NCBI RefSeq assembly: GCF_028613635.1
Contig: NZ_JAQRMY010000004.1
Coordinates: 391,182 to 455,181 of the forward strand
Direction of reading: 5' to 3'
Source: Devosia sp. ZB163
GTDB taxonomy: Bacteria > Pseudomonadota > Alphaproteobacteria > Rhizobiales > Devosiaceae
DNA: 64,000 bases
Positions 45,002 through 57,720 of this stretch are shown piece by piece (position 1 is the first letter of the stretch; each line of letters begins with the position of its first letter). The translations under genes were made by a program, and so were the position numbers. The notes under the pieces are model-generated. The model was not told the DNA's origin. It did not search any database and saw nothing but the letters and a program-made list of their open reading frames with translations.

Positions 45002-45376
45002 ATGCCCAAGACTGTGATGATCGTTGAGGACAACGAGCTCAATATGAAGCTCTTCAACGATCTGCTCGAATCTCGCGGATACTCGATCATCCAGACCCGC
45101 AACGGGCTGGAGGCGTTGGATCTTGCTCGGGCACACAAGCCGGACCTGATCCTGATGGACATCCAGCTGCCGGAAGTTTCCGGGCTCGTCGTCACCAAGT
45201 GGCTCAAGGAAGACGACGAACTGGCGTCGATTCCCGTCATCGCGGTGACCGCCTTCGCCATGAAGGGCGACGAGGAGAGGATTCTCCAGGGCGGATGCGA
45301 GGGCTACATCTCCAAACCCATCTCGGTGCCTCACTTTTTGGAAACGATTGCCCATTACATTGGACCAGCCAACTAG
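45002..45376 (+). CDS. divK: Cell-cycle response regulator DivK
   Basis: DivK is a single-domain response regulator that, when phosphorylated by DivJ and dephosphorylated by PleC, controls CtrA activity and cell polarity. The 124-residue receiver has the acid pair E9/D10, the phospho-acceptor D53 in [12 protein letters not shown]83 in AVTAFAM and K105 in ISKPIS. The ATG follows GGAGG. pleD follows after 44 bases. Confidence 0.96.
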   Translation: MPKTVMIVEDNELNMKLFNDLLESRGYSIIQTRNGLEALDLARAHKPDLILMDIQLPEVSGLVVTKWLKEDDELASIPVIAVTAFAMKGDEERILQGGCEGYISKPISVPHFLETIAHYIGPAN

Positions 45377-45420
45377 CTGGCAAACGGGCAGATTTCCTCA
45401 AATCGCGGGGGTTGAGGTCT

Positions 45421-46791
45421 TTGACGGCGCGGGTGCTGATCGTCGACGATATTCCAACGAATGTGCGCCTCCTCGAGGCGCGGCTTTCGGCTGAGTATTT
45501 CGACGTCGTTACCGCGTCGAACGGCAAGGACGCGCTGGCCATATGCGCCGAGGGCGATATCGACATCGTCCTGCTCGACGTGATGATGCCCGAGATGGAC
45601 GGCTTCGAGGTCTGTGCGCGGCTCAAGGCCGACCGCGCGACCAGCCATATTCCGGTGCTGATGGTGACGGCGCTCGATCAGCCGTCGGATCGTGTCCGTG
45701 GCCTCGAGGCCGGGGCGGACGACTTCATCACCAAGCCCGTGGACGATGTGCAACTGATGGCGCGGGTGAAGAGCCTTGTGCGCCTCAAGGCCCTGACCGA
45801 CGAGCTCCGGGCGCGTGCCAGCACCGGGCAGGACATCGCGATGGAAGATGCCACCCGGGCGTTGGACACGGTCGACCACGAGGATGGCCGGATCCTGCTG
45901 GTGGATACCGATGTGCGGCATGCCGAGCGGATCCGTGGCTACCTGTCGGCTAACAACCGCGTGGACGTCCTGGGTGATCCGAGCGATGCCGCGCTGGCGG
46001 TGAGCGGCGGGGATTACGAGCTGGCCCTGGTTTCGATGGCGCTGGGCGACTTCGATCCGCTGCGGGTCTGCTCGCAGATGCGGACGGCCGAGCAGACGCG
46101 GACGCTGCCGATCATCCTGATTGCCGAGGAGGATGATCGCGCGCGGGTGGTGCGCGGGCTCGACCTCGGCGTCAACGACTTCATCATGCGGCCGGTCGAG
46201 CGCAACGAACTCGTGGCGCGCATCCGGACCCAGATTCGACGGCAGCGTTATGCGGTGGAGTTGCGCCAGAGCGTGACCAACACGCTTGCGCTGGCGGTGA
46301 TCGACGAACTCACCGGGCTCTACAATCGCCGCTATTTCGACCGGCATTTGTCGATCATGCTATCGAAGTCGCAGCAGCAGCACCGCGACATGGCGGTGAT
46401 GCTGATCGACATGGACTACTTCAAGATGGTTAACGACACGCACGGTCACGACACCGGCGATGCTGTTCTGCGTCAGTTCTCCGACCGGCTACGCCGCAAC
46501 ATCCGCGGTGTGGACCTGGCCTGCCGATTCGGCGGCGAGGAGTTCGTGGTGCTGATGCCCGATACCGACTTCAGGCAGGCGCAGGGCGTTGCCGAGCGTG
46601 TGCGCAATGCGGTCGCCGAGAAGAACTTCGAGGGCGGGAATGGCCGTCCGCTGGGCGTTACGGTGTCGATCGGCCTGGCGCTCAACGAGCGCGGCAGCGA
46701 TACGCCGGAGGTGCTGCTGAAGCGCGCGGACGTGGCGCTGTACCGGGCGAAGCGGGAAGGCCGCAATCGCGTCGTGTACGACGCGGCGTAG
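45421..46791 (+). CDS. pleD: Diguanylate cyclase response regulator PleD
   Basis: PleD makes cyclic di-GMP at the pole in response to DivJ/PleC signalling. The 456-residue protein has a receiver with D53 (LLDVMMPEMDG), a second, degenerate receiver (about 156-275) and a GGDEF domain with the active GGEEF at 371-375. The allosteric inhibitory site R362-G-V-D365 is intact, so product feedback is expected. The start is TTG at 45421, which gives the usual family length; GAGG lies just upstream. The divK-pleD pair is conserved. Confidence 0.96.
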   Translation: MTARVLIVDDIPTNVRLLEARLSAEYFDVVTASNGKDALAICAEGDIDIVLLDVMMPEMDGFEVCARLKADRATSHIPVLMVTALDQPSDRVRGLEAGADDFITKPVDDVQLMARVKSLVRLKALTDELRARASTGQDIAMEDATRALDTVDHEDGRILLVDTDVRHAERIRGYLSANNRVDVLGDPSDAALAVSGGDYELALVSMALGDFDPLRVCSQMRTAEQTRTLPIILIAEEDDRARVVRGLDLGVNDFIMRPVERNELVARIRTQIRRQRYAVELRQSVTNTLALAVIDELTGLYNRRYFDRHLSIMLSKSQQQHRDMAVMLIDMDYFKMVNDTHGHDTGDAVLRQFSDRLRRNIRGVDLACRFGGEEFVVLMPDTDFRQAQGVAERVRNAVAEKNFEGGNGRPLGVTVSIGLALNERGSDTPEVLLKRADVALYRAKREGRNRVVYDAA

Positions 46792-46899
46792 TTGACCCAG
46801 CCTGCGTCGGTCAAAAATCGCACCGGTTAAGGTTAAGGGTTAGTAACGTTGTTGGACGAGCTATTTGATTAGCCGCAAGAAAGCGTTAAGTTAGCTCTA

Positions 46900-47078
46900 C
46901 CAGACACGCCGACACCCGGTGTCAGCAGTCACCCCTACGGTTCTCCTCAGGTCCGCCGCAACTCCTGGGTCCGTAGGGCGGCTGGTCCGCAGTGGACAAG
47001 AGTGGCCTCTTCGACATGCCGCTGCGGACCAGCCATCTTCTTCAGGAACGCCCGTCCCTATACAGGGGCGGGCGTTTT
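46900..47078 (+). ncRNA. Candidate structured small RNA downstream of pleD
   Basis: No protein gene lies here, yet four hairpins follow each other on the plus strand: GACAC/GTGTC (46911-46923), CCCTACGG/CCGTAGGG (46933-46978), a perfect 13-bp stem with ends 46980-46992 and 47022-47034 that holds an inner AAGAG/CTCTT hairpin, and a terminator with T-tail (47047-47078). The big loop of the second hairpin exposes TTCTCCTC, an anti-Shine-Dalgarno-like stretch. The motif GGTCCG occurs three times. The 5' end is a guess from a weak TTGATT promoter-like hexamer at 46865. It does not match tmRNA, SRP RNA, 6S or RNase P as I know them. Confidence 0.5.
47047..47078 (+). terminator. Intrinsic terminator of the candidate sRNA (or of pleD)
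   Basis: AACGCCCGTCCC (47047-47058) pairs with GGGGCGGGCGTT (47065-47076) with one G-T wobble around TATACA, and ends in TTTT. The orientation serves plus-strand transcripts only: the other side of the stem is purine-rich. Confidence 0.85.
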
Positions 47079-47093
47079 CCATTCGTGATGCCG

Positions 47094-47124
47094 AAAACGA
47101 AAAGCCCCGCGCGAGGGCGGGGCT
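47094..47124 (-). terminator. Intrinsic terminator after rpmG
   Basis: AGCCCCGC (47103-47110) and GCGGGGCT (47117-47124) form an 8-bp stem; on the minus strand it is followed by TTTTCGTTTT. It lies 27 bases after the rpmG stop and faces the plus-strand terminator, leaving a short buffer between the two transcripts. Confidence 0.88.
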
Positions 47125-47150
47125 CTTTGAAGGCGTCGGAAAACCCGATC

Positions 47151-47318
47151 CTACTTGATCTTGGCTTCCTTGAACTCGACGTGCTTGCGCACGACGGGAT
47201 CGTACTTCTTGAACGAGAGCTTCTCGGTCTGCGTACGCGAGTTCTTCTTGGTGACGTAGTAGTAGCCGGTGTCAGCGGTCGACACGAGCTTGATCTTGAG
47301 AGATACGGCTTTGGCCAT
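47151..47318 (-). CDS. rpmG: 50S ribosomal protein L33
   Basis: This 55-residue basic protein of the large ribosomal subunit reads [14 protein letters not shown], then [10 protein letters not shown] and the final VEFKEAKIK, as in alphaproteobacterial L33. It lacks zinc-binding cysteines (the C-minus form). It is a single leftward gene with its own terminator, converging on pleD and the candidate sRNA. Confidence 0.97.
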   Translation of the reverse strand: MAKAVSLKIKLVSTADTGYYYVTKKNSRTQTEKLSFKKYDPVVRKHVEFKEAKIK

Positions 47319-47499
47319 GGTTCAGGTTCCTTGAAACGGCTTGCCGCGCGAGTAACGCGCGGCACTGAATTCACGCGGGCCAGGGGGCCGCTCAAATTTG
47401 GCCGGAACCTACGGATTTTCGGCCGGTTGTCAAGGCGATATCCTGAGGCACGGCGGGGGCAAAGGCCAAGCCGGGTCGACGGCTGGCGAACGTCGGAGC

Positions 47500-47916
47500 C
47501 TAGGAATCGTGGCGGTCGTGGTCCGTCCGGCTCGCGTCGAACCCGTGCATGCGGGTGGCCCACTGCAGCCCAACCACTCCGCCCTTGATGGAAGGCAGCA
47601 TGATGAGGGGCAGGATGATCGCAGCGGGAATCATCGTCCAGACGTAGAGCATCGGATCGGATGGTCCTGACATCTCGGCATGGAGCATCCAGCCGACGAG
47701 CACGTGGCCGACGATGAAGATGGCGATGTAGGGCGGGAAGTCGTCAGCGCGTGCTGCGGTGAAATCGAGGCCGCAGTTCGAGCACGCCTCGTTCAGCTTC
47801 AAGTAGGAGCGAAAGAGCTTGCCCTTGCCGCAGCTGGGGCATCGGCAGGCCATGCCATTGCCGATAGCCTTCCACAGCGGACGACGCTCACGATAAGTCT
47901 CAACCTGAACAGCCAT
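47500..47916 (-). CDS. DUF983 family membrane protein
   Basis: The 138-residue protein has a zinc-ribbon-like element (C26-x2-C29 in CPSCGKG and C45-x2-C48 in CSNCGLDF) followed by two hydrophobic segments (IAIFIVGHVLVGWML and MIPAAIILPLIML). The family is common in alphaproteobacteria and unexplained. It begins seven bases after the rnr stop, so it is probably the last gene of the rnr transcript. Confidence 0.9.
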   Translation of the reverse strand: MAVQVETYRERRPLWKAIGNGMACRCPSCGKGKLFRSYLKLNEACSNCGLDFTAARADDFPPYIAIFIVGHVLVGWMLHAEMSGPSDPMLYVWTMIPAAIILPLIMLPSIKGGVVGLQWATRMHGFDASRTDHDRHDS

Positions 47917-47923
47917 TGGCCGA

Positions 47924-50212
47924 CTATCTCTTCCTTTTGGCGGGCTTGCGATGGGCGCCTGCCTTGCCTCGAGGGGTAGATGGCCCCCTGCGGCCGCGCT
48001 TGCCAGATGACGGAACGCCGCGGGCGCCTTCGCTCAGGAGCTCGAAGCGCAGGGCCCCGGCGATCGGGGCCGCTTCGAGCAGGCGAACTTCGACGTCGTC
48101 GCCGATGCGGAACGTCTCACCGGTCCGGTCGCCGACCATGGCCTGCATCTCTTCGACGAAGCGGTAGTAGTCGGCGCCCAGCGTTGATGCAGGAATGAAG
48201 CCGTCGGCGCCGGTGTCCTTGAGGCGGACGAACAGGCCGGAGCGGGTGACGCCCGAGATGCGGCCCTGGAAGCGGGCGTTGACGTGGGCGGACAGGAACT
48301 GGGCCAGCAGCCGGTCGATCGTTTCGCGCTCGGCGAGCATGGCCCGCCGCTCGGTCGACGAGATGTGCTCGGCAATGCCCGGGAGCCTAGTGATCTCGCT
48401 GTCGGTGAGGCCGTCCTTGCCGAGGCTCAGCGCGCTGATCAGGGCACGGTGCACGATCAGGTCGGCATAGCGGCGGATCGGCGAGGTGAAGTGGGCGTAG
48501 CGATCGAGGTTGAGGCCGAAATGGCCGTAGTTCTCGGCCGCGTACTCGGCCTGCGCCTGGGTGCGGAGGACGATCTCGGAGACCTGCTGGATCTTGCCCT
48601 CGGTGCGCGCCTTGTCGAGGATGCGGTTGAAGTCGACTGGCCGAACGGCATCCGACTTCGGCGCCGGCAGCGACAGCGAGGACAGGAAGTCGCGCAGGGC
48701 GACCAGCTTCTCCTGGCTGGGGACGTCGTGCACCCGGTAGAGCAGGGCGCTCTTGTGCTTCTCCAGCGTCTCCGCGGCCGCGACATTGGCCGCGATCATC
48801 ATCTCCTCGATGAGCCGGTGCGCTTCCAGCCGCTCGGGGACCTTCACGTCGACGACCATGCCGGCCTTGTCGAGGATGATCTTGCGCTCGGGGAGATCGA
48901 GATCGAGCGGGCCACGGGCGTCACGCGCCTGTGCCATGACGGCGTAGGCCGCCCAGAGGGGGCGCAGGATGGTGTCGAGGATCGGGCCGGTCTTGTCGTC
49001 GGGCTTGCCGTCGATCGCCGCCTGGGCCTGCTGGTAGCTGAGCTTGGCGGCCGAGCGGAACAGCACGCGGTGGAAGGTGTGGCTGCGCTTCCGGCCGGTC
49101 TTGTCGAAGACCATGCGGACGGCGAGCGAGGGGCGGTTCTCGCCCTCGCGCAGCGAGCAGAGGTCGTTGGAGATGCGCTCGGGCAGCATCGGCACCACGC
49201 GGTCCGGGAAATAGACCGAGTTGCCGCGGATGTAGGCCTCGCGATCGAGTGCCGTGCCCGGGCGGACGTAGGCGGCGACGTCGGCGATGGCGACGTAGAC
49301 GATATGGCCGTCCACGTTACCGGGGTCGGCGTCCGGCTCGGCATAGACAGCGTCGTCGTGGTCCTTGGCGTCGACCGGATCGATCGTCACGAGCGGGATG
49401 TGGCGCCAGTCCTCGCGGCCCTTGAGCGAGACATCCGTGGCCTCCTCGGCTTCCTTGGTGACGGAAGCGGGGAAGCGGTAGGGGATATCGAGGTTGTGGA
49501 TCGCGATCATCGAGACCGCGCCTTCGGATTCGGGATTGCCGATGACCGAGCTGACCCGCGCCTTGGGGATCATGAGGCGGCCGGCGAACTTCACCTCCAC
49601 CTCGACGAGGTCGCCGTCGCGCGCGTCGCCCAGGTCGCCGCCGTCGATGCGCATCTCGCGCTGCTTGCGGTCGACGGGGATGAGGCGGGCGCCGCCCTCG
49701 TCCATGCGCACGATGCCGATCTGGCCGCGGCGCGGCTTGTCGAGGATCTTCATGGTGCGGGCGGTGTAGTGGGGCACTTCGCCCTCGCCGGCATCGATTC
49801 GGGCGAGGATGCGGTCGCCAGGCGCCGGGACAACGCGGGCGTCCTTCGGCTGCCTCACCTCGACCCGGGGCGGGGTGCCTTCCTCGTCGTTCCACTGGGC
49901 CGGGAAGGCGTGGAGATTGTCGGGGTCGGCGTCTGCTGCGATGTCGAGGACGGTGACGGCGGGGAGGGCGGCGGTGCGCCGGATCTGCTTGCGGCTGCGG
50001 GCGATGAAGCCCTCGCCTTCCATCTGCTTGAGCAGCACCTTGAACGGGGTGCGCATGTCGCCGTGAACGCCGAAATGGCGCGCAAGGTCGCGCTTGCCGT
50101 CAAGGTCGGGGTTCTCGGCCATCGCCTGGAGGATGGCCTCGCGGGAGGGTAGCTCGCCAATGGCGAACTGCCGCGGGGTTTTGGTTTTGGTTGGTTTGGT
50201 TCTCTGAGCCAT
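47924..50212 (-). CDS. rnr: Ribonuclease R
   Basis: RNase R is a processive 3'-5' exoribonuclease that degrades structured RNA. The 762-residue protein has an N-terminal winged-helix region, cold-shock domains, the RNB catalytic core with the acidic DPVDAKDHDDAVYAE motif, SPIRRYADLIVHRAL, and a C-terminal S1 domain (GRISGVTRSGLFVRLKD) followed by a Lys/Arg tail. The ATG at 50212 was preferred over GTG at 50218. It lies 103 bases downstream of topA. Confidence 0.95.
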   Translation of the reverse strand: MAQRTKPTKTKTPRQFAIGELPSREAILQAMAENPDLDGKRDLARHFGVHGDMRTPFKVLLKQMEGEGFIARSRKQIRRTAALPAVTVLDIAADADPDNLHAFPAQWNDEEGTPPRVEVRQPKDARVVPAPGDRILARIDAGEGEVPHYTARTMKILDKPRRGQIGIVRMDEGGARLIPVDRKQREMRIDGGDLGDARDGDLVEVEVKFAGRLMIPKARVSSVIGNPESEGAVSMIAIHNLDIPYRFPASVTKEAEEATDVSLKGREDWRHIPLVTIDPVDAKDHDDAVYAEPDADPGNVDGHIVYVAIADVAAYVRPGTALDREAYIRGNSVYFPDRVVPMLPERISNDLCSLREGENRPSLAVRMVFDKTGRKRSHTFHRVLFRSAAKLSYQQAQAAIDGKPDDKTGPILDTILRPLWAAYAVMAQARDARGPLDLDLPERKIILDKAGMVVDVKVPERLEAHRLIEEMMIAANVAAAETLEKHKSALLYRVHDVPSQEKLVALRDFLSSLSLPAPKSDAVRPVDFNRILDKARTEGKIQQVSEIVLRTQAQAEYAAENYGHFGLNLDRYAHFTSPIRRYADLIVHRALISALSLGKDGLTDSEITRLPGIAEHISSTERRAMLAERETIDRLLAQFLSAHVNARFQGRISGVTRSGLFVRLKDTGADGFIPASTLGADYYRFVEEMQAMVGDRTGETFRIGDDVEVRLLEAAPIAGALRFELLSEGARGVPSSGKRGRRGPSTPRGKAGAHRKPAKRKR

Positions 50213-50315
50213 GTTCACTCTTGGAGCCGCGCCGCACAGTGGCGGGGGCTCCGTTCAGGTGGAGGCTCCGAGAAACAGAGGTTCCCGCGGTTGCGGGAAT
50301 GGCCCTGCGGGATGG

Positions 50316-52943
<2,628 letters not shown>

Positions 52944-53079
52944 AGTCCAGCTTTCGGAGTGGCATTCGAACGCGGCGCAACATGGTGAAGCGCTTTGGGG
53001 CTGTCAACCGGGCGGCCGGAGCGAGCGGACATTCCCCTACGGGGAAGAAGAATGTGAATGGTGGCGCTTCTGCCGGAAG

Positions 53080-54198
53080 CTAGGGGCGAAGGGCCACGAG
53101 CTGTCCGCTGGACCACTCGATCCGGCCGTCGAGATCAAGCTCAAGCAGCATGGTCTGAACCCGACTGATTGCGATTCCGGTCGTGCGGATGATGTCGTCG
53201 ATCGCGACGGGCGTCAGGCTCAGGGCCTCCAGAAGTCGGGAACGTTCGTCGGCCGACGGAGGAATGGCGTCGAAGCCGTCGCCGTCGGGAAGCCAGTCGG
53301 GCTCGAGCAGGCTTGCGCGGGAAGGATCCGCCTCGCGCAAGGATTCGATGATGTCGGCTGCACCGGTGATGAGCTTGGCGCCCTGCTGGATCAGTGCGTT
53401 GCCGCCCTCTGCCCGCGGATCGAGGGGCGAGCCCGGTACGGCGAAGACTTCGCGATTCTGCTCGAGGGCGAGCCGGGCGGTGATCAGCGAGCCGGAGCGC
53501 TTGGCCGCCTCAACCACTACGGTGCCCAGCGTCAGGCCGGAGACAAGGCGGTTGCGGCGCGGAAAGTCGCGGGCGCGGGGCTCCCAGCCAAGCGGCATCT
53601 CGGTGAGGAGGACGCCGCCGCCGGCGACGATATCGCGGGCCAGGGGAATGTTCTCGTCGGGGTAGATGTGGTCGAGGCCACCGGCAAGGACGGCTACGGT
53701 GCCGGTGCGGAGCGAGGCACGATGGGCGGCGGCGTCGATGCCGCGGGCGAGGCCGGAGACGATCGTGTAGCCGGCGTCACCGAGATCGGCGGCGAGCATC
53801 TGGGCGAACTTCTGTCCCGCGGTCGACGCGTTGCGGGCGCCGACGATGGAGACCGAGCGCCACCACTCGATGTTTTCGCCGCCGACGATGGTGATGATCG
53901 GTGGTGCGCCGGAGATGTAGCGGAGCAGGGACGGGTAGTCGGGCTCACCCGAACCGACGACGCGGCCGCCGAGTCTCGCGGCGCCGGCGATCTCGTCTTC
54001 GGCAGCGGTGATCGAGGGGATTCGGGCGGCGGTGCCGGCGCGGCGGATAAGCGAGGGCAGGGCTTCCAGTGCCGCCTCGGCCGAGCCCTCGCGGTTGATG
54101 AGCTGGCGGAAGGTCTGGGGACCGATATTGTCGGTACGGATGAGCCGCAGCCAAGCGACCCTCTGCGACGGCGTCAGTTCGATGCCGTCGCTCGCCAT
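53080..54198 (-). CDS. dprA: DNA-processing protein DprA
   Basis: DprA loads RecA on incoming single-stranded DNA during transformation, although many non-competent bacteria keep it. The 372-residue protein has an N-terminal SAM-like region, the Rossmann core with SIVGARNAS, the IVSGLARGIDAAAH motif and GGLDHIYP, and a C-terminal winged-helix (about 310-372). It lies between plsY and topA; plsY stops three bases upstream of its start. Confidence 0.95.
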   Translation of the reverse strand: MASDGIELTPSQRVAWLRLIRTDNIGPQTFRQLINREGSAEAALEALPSLIRRAGTAARIPSITAAEDEIAGAARLGGRVVGSGEPDYPSLLRYISGAPPIITIVGGENIEWWRSVSIVGARNASTAGQKFAQMLAADLGDAGYTIVSGLARGIDAAAHRASLRTGTVAVLAGGLDHIYPDENIPLARDIVAGGGVLLTEMPLGWEPRARDFPRRNRLVSGLTLGTVVVEAAKRSGSLITARLALEQNREVFAVPGSPLDPRAEGGNALIQQGAKLITGAADIIESLREADPSRASLLEPDWLPDGDGFDAIPPSADERSRLLEALSLTPVAIDDIIRTTGIAISRVQTMLLELDLDGRIEWSSGQLVALRP

Positions 54199-54201
54199 GG
54201 A

Positions 54202-54840
54202 TCAGCTGCTCTTTTTCTCGGAGCCGATCTTGGGCTCAGTGCCATCCCAGAGGCGGCGGATGTTGGCCCAGTGCTTGTAGTAGAGCACGAGGCTCATGAG
54301 CCCGCAGGCCGACGCGAAGAGCAGCGCATGCCCCTCATTGGCCGCGAGGCCATAGGCGAAGAGTGGCGCGGTGGCCGCGGCGGTGAGGGCGGCGAGGGAG
54401 GAGAACTTGCGGCCGAAGGCGACGATCAGCCAGACGCCACAGAAGACGAGGCCGACGATCCAGTTCCAGGCCAGCAGGACGCCGATATAGGTCGCGACGC
54501 CCTTGCCGCCCTTGAAGCCGAGCCAGATCGGGAAGACGTGGCCGAAGAAGGCGGCGATGCCGGCGGTGTAGACGATGTAGTAGTCCGACAGCAGGGTTTC
54601 CGAACCGGGCGTCGAGATCAGGAACCAGCGGGCGATGAGCACGGCAGCGGCGCCCTTGCCGGCATCGAGCAGCAGGGTGCCGGCAGCAAGCCAACGGTTG
54701 CCGGTGCGCAGGACGTTGGTGGCGCCGATATTGCCCGAGCCGATAGACCGGATATCGATGCCGACGGCGCGCGTCAGGAGCAGGCCGAACGGAATCGAGC
54801 CCAGCAGATAGCCGATCACGGCAGCGATCAGGTAGTTCAT
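54202..54840 (-). CDS. plsY: Acyl-phosphate:glycerol-3-phosphate acyltransferase PlsY
   Basis: PlsY makes lysophosphatidic acid from acyl-phosphate, the first step of phospholipid synthesis, in the inner membrane. The 212-residue protein has about five membrane segments and the three motifs GSIPFGLL, GSGNIGATNVLR and the GHVFPIWLGFKGGKGVA loop. Its start overlaps the stop of the pyrC-like gene (ATGA). Confidence 0.96.
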   Translation of the reverse strand: MNYLIAAVIGYLLGSIPFGLLLTRAVGIDIRSIGSGNIGATNVLRTGNRWLAAGTLLLDAGKGAAAVLIARWFLISTPGSETLLSDYYIVYTAGIAAFFGHVFPIWLGFKGGKGVATYIGVLLAWNWIVGLVFCGVWLIVAFGRKFSSLAALTAAATAPLFAYGLAANEGHALLFASACGLMSLVLYYKHWANIRRLWDGTEPKIGSEKKSS

Positions 54841-56146
54841 GCGGCAGCCCCCTCCCGGGTCGCAGAATGGCTGAAGACGGGCTTGCCTGCAACGAAGGTG
54901 TGCATGACCGCGCCCTGCATGCGAGCGCCCTCGAAGGCGGTGTTGCGCGAACGGGAGCGGAGCTCGCGTTCCTTCACCACCCAGGGGAAGTCGACATCGA
55001 CGATGATGATGTCGGCGGGCGCACCGATGGCGAGACGGCCGGACTTGAGGCCGAGGATTTCGGCCGGCCGGCTGGTCATGGCGCGGAGGAGGGTGAGCAG
55101 GGGCACATCGCCGGAGTGATGGAGGCGGAGGGCCGCCGCGAGCAGGGTCTCGAGCCCGACTGCGCCGTCGGAAGCCTCGGCGAAGGGCTGGCGCTTCACC
55201 TCGCTGTCCTGCGGGTCGTGGGCGGAGTGGATGGTGTCGATAGCGCCGGACTTGAGCCCCTCAATCACGGCCTGCCGATCATCCTCGGAGCGGAGCGGCG
55301 GCGAGAGCTTGTAGAACGTGCGGTAGGGCGCGACGTCGTTCTCGTTGAGGGCGAGGTTGTTGATCGAGATGCCGGCGGAGATGCTGCGGTTGCGGCGCTT
55401 GGCGGCGGCGATGAGCTCGACGGCAGCGCCGGTCGAGATCTGGGCCGCGTGGTAGCGCACGCCGGTGAGGGCGGCGAGCTGGAGGTCGCGGGCGAGAGGG
55501 ATCGTTTCGGCTTCGATCGGGATGCCCTTCAGGCCCGACACGGTTGCCAGCGTGCCCTCGTTCATCACGCCCTCGCCGACAAGGCTCTGCTCGGCCACAT
55601 GGTGGATGACCGGCAGGTCGAAATTGGCGGCATAGCTGAAGGCCGAGCGCAACAAGGCGGCCGACTGGATAGAGTGGCGCCCGTCGGTCAGGGCAACTGC
55701 ACCGGCCTCCTTGAGCAAGCCGAACTCTGTGATTTCCTCGCCCCTGAGGCCGCGCGTAATGGCGGCGGCGGGGAGGATGTTGACCGAGGCGGTGGCGCCG
55801 GCGCGGCGGAGGAGGAAGTCGACCAGGGCACCGTCATCGATGACCGGCGTGGTGTCGGGCATGAGGACGAAGCTGGTGACGCCGCCGGCAGCTGCTGCGG
55901 CGGCGGCGCTCTGGAGCGTCTCGCGGTATTCGTGGCCGGGTTCGCCGGTGAACACGCGCATGTCGATCAGGCCGGGGGCGACGACCATGCCGCCAGCGTC
56001 GTAGTGCTCGGCGCCATCGGGGATGCCCTGGGGGGCGCCGTTGGTGAGGCCGGCGATCTTGCCCTTCTCGACGAGGATGGCGCCCGGCGAGTCGCGGTCG
56101 GTGGCCGGATCGACGATGCGGGCGTTGCTGATGACTACGGACTTGC

Positions 56147-56150
<4 letters not shown>
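54837..56150 (-). CDS. pyrC: Dihydroorotase-like protein, probably noncatalytic (PyrC')
   Basis: The 437-residue amidohydrolase-fold protein is dihydroorotase-like over its length but lacks the zinc ligands. The D-x-H-x-H of active enzymes reads D63-M-R-V-F67, and the catalytic DHAPH segment reads AHDPQ (Ala near 309 for Asp). Such PyrC' proteins are known as inactive structural subunits of aspartate carbamoyltransferase in Pseudomonas. The gene overlaps pyrB (ATGA), which fits a complex. A true dihydroorotase must be encoded elsewhere. The genome label dihydroorotase would be misleading for activity. Confidence 0.9.
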
Positions 56151-57130
<980 letters not shown>

Positions 57131-57198
57131 GCCGCTCCGTTCCAAATGTTCGCGGGGGTCTACCGCTTGGGGGCGGGACTCGCAAGCGGGCGAGGCAA

Positions 57199-57660
57199 TT
57201 ATCCCCGCCGCAGCCGCTCGAGTGCGCCCTGCAGGATGTAGCTCGCCGCCAGCTTGTCGACCACCTCGCGGCGCTTGTCGCGGCGGACGTCGGCTTCGAT
57301 GAGCGTGCGGGTAACGGCAGAGGTGGAGAGACGTTCGTCCCAGAAGGCGATGGGGATGCTGACCTTGGCTGCGAGGTTGCGGGCGAAGGCGCGGGTGGAC
57401 TGGACACGCGGGCCTTCCGAGCCATCCATGTTGAGAGGCAGGCCAAGGACGAGCCCGACGATCTTGTTCTCGGCAATCAGGTAGAGAAGCCGGTTCGCGT
57501 CTTCCGTGAACTTGGTGCGCTTGATCGTTTCGAGGGGAGTGGCCGAGTAGCGCATGCCGTCGGAGACGGCGATGCCAATGGTCTTGGTGCCGAGATCGAG
57601 GCCAAGCAGCTTGCCGGTCGGCGGCAGTGCAGAAAGCGGATTGAGATCGGGCTCGGTCAA
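57199..57660 (-). CDS. ruvX: Holliday junction resolvase RuvX (YqgF)
   Basis: The 153-residue RNase H-fold protein resembles YqgF, needed for pre-16S rRNA 5' processing and also proposed as a resolvase. It shows [18 protein letters not shown] with the first Asp, the [13 protein letters not shown] segment and [12 protein letters not shown] at 57660 with an AGG-containing site upstream gives the family length; the frame is open much further, into the divergent gene, without support. Confidence 0.9.
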   Translation of the reverse strand: MTEPDLNPLSALPPTGKLLGLDLGTKTIGIAVSDGMRYSATPLETIKRTKFTEDANRLLYLIAENKIVGLVLGLPLNMDGSEGPRVQSTRAFARNLAAKVSIPIAFWDERLSTSAVTRTLIEADVRRDKRREVVDKLAASYILQGALERLRRG

Positions 57661-57720
57661 GCGACTGCCTTTAAAAGAGGGCCAGTTCTGGCTACCTGTG
57701 GCCGCCAAAAGAGGCAAGCA

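Noticed and set aside
46900-47080. Known housekeeping RNA (tmRNA, SRP RNA, 6S, RNase P) after pleD
   Set aside because: The SRP tetraloop motif, tmRNA tRNA-like ends and RNase P core are absent, and four separate hairpins do not make the 6S long bulged rod.
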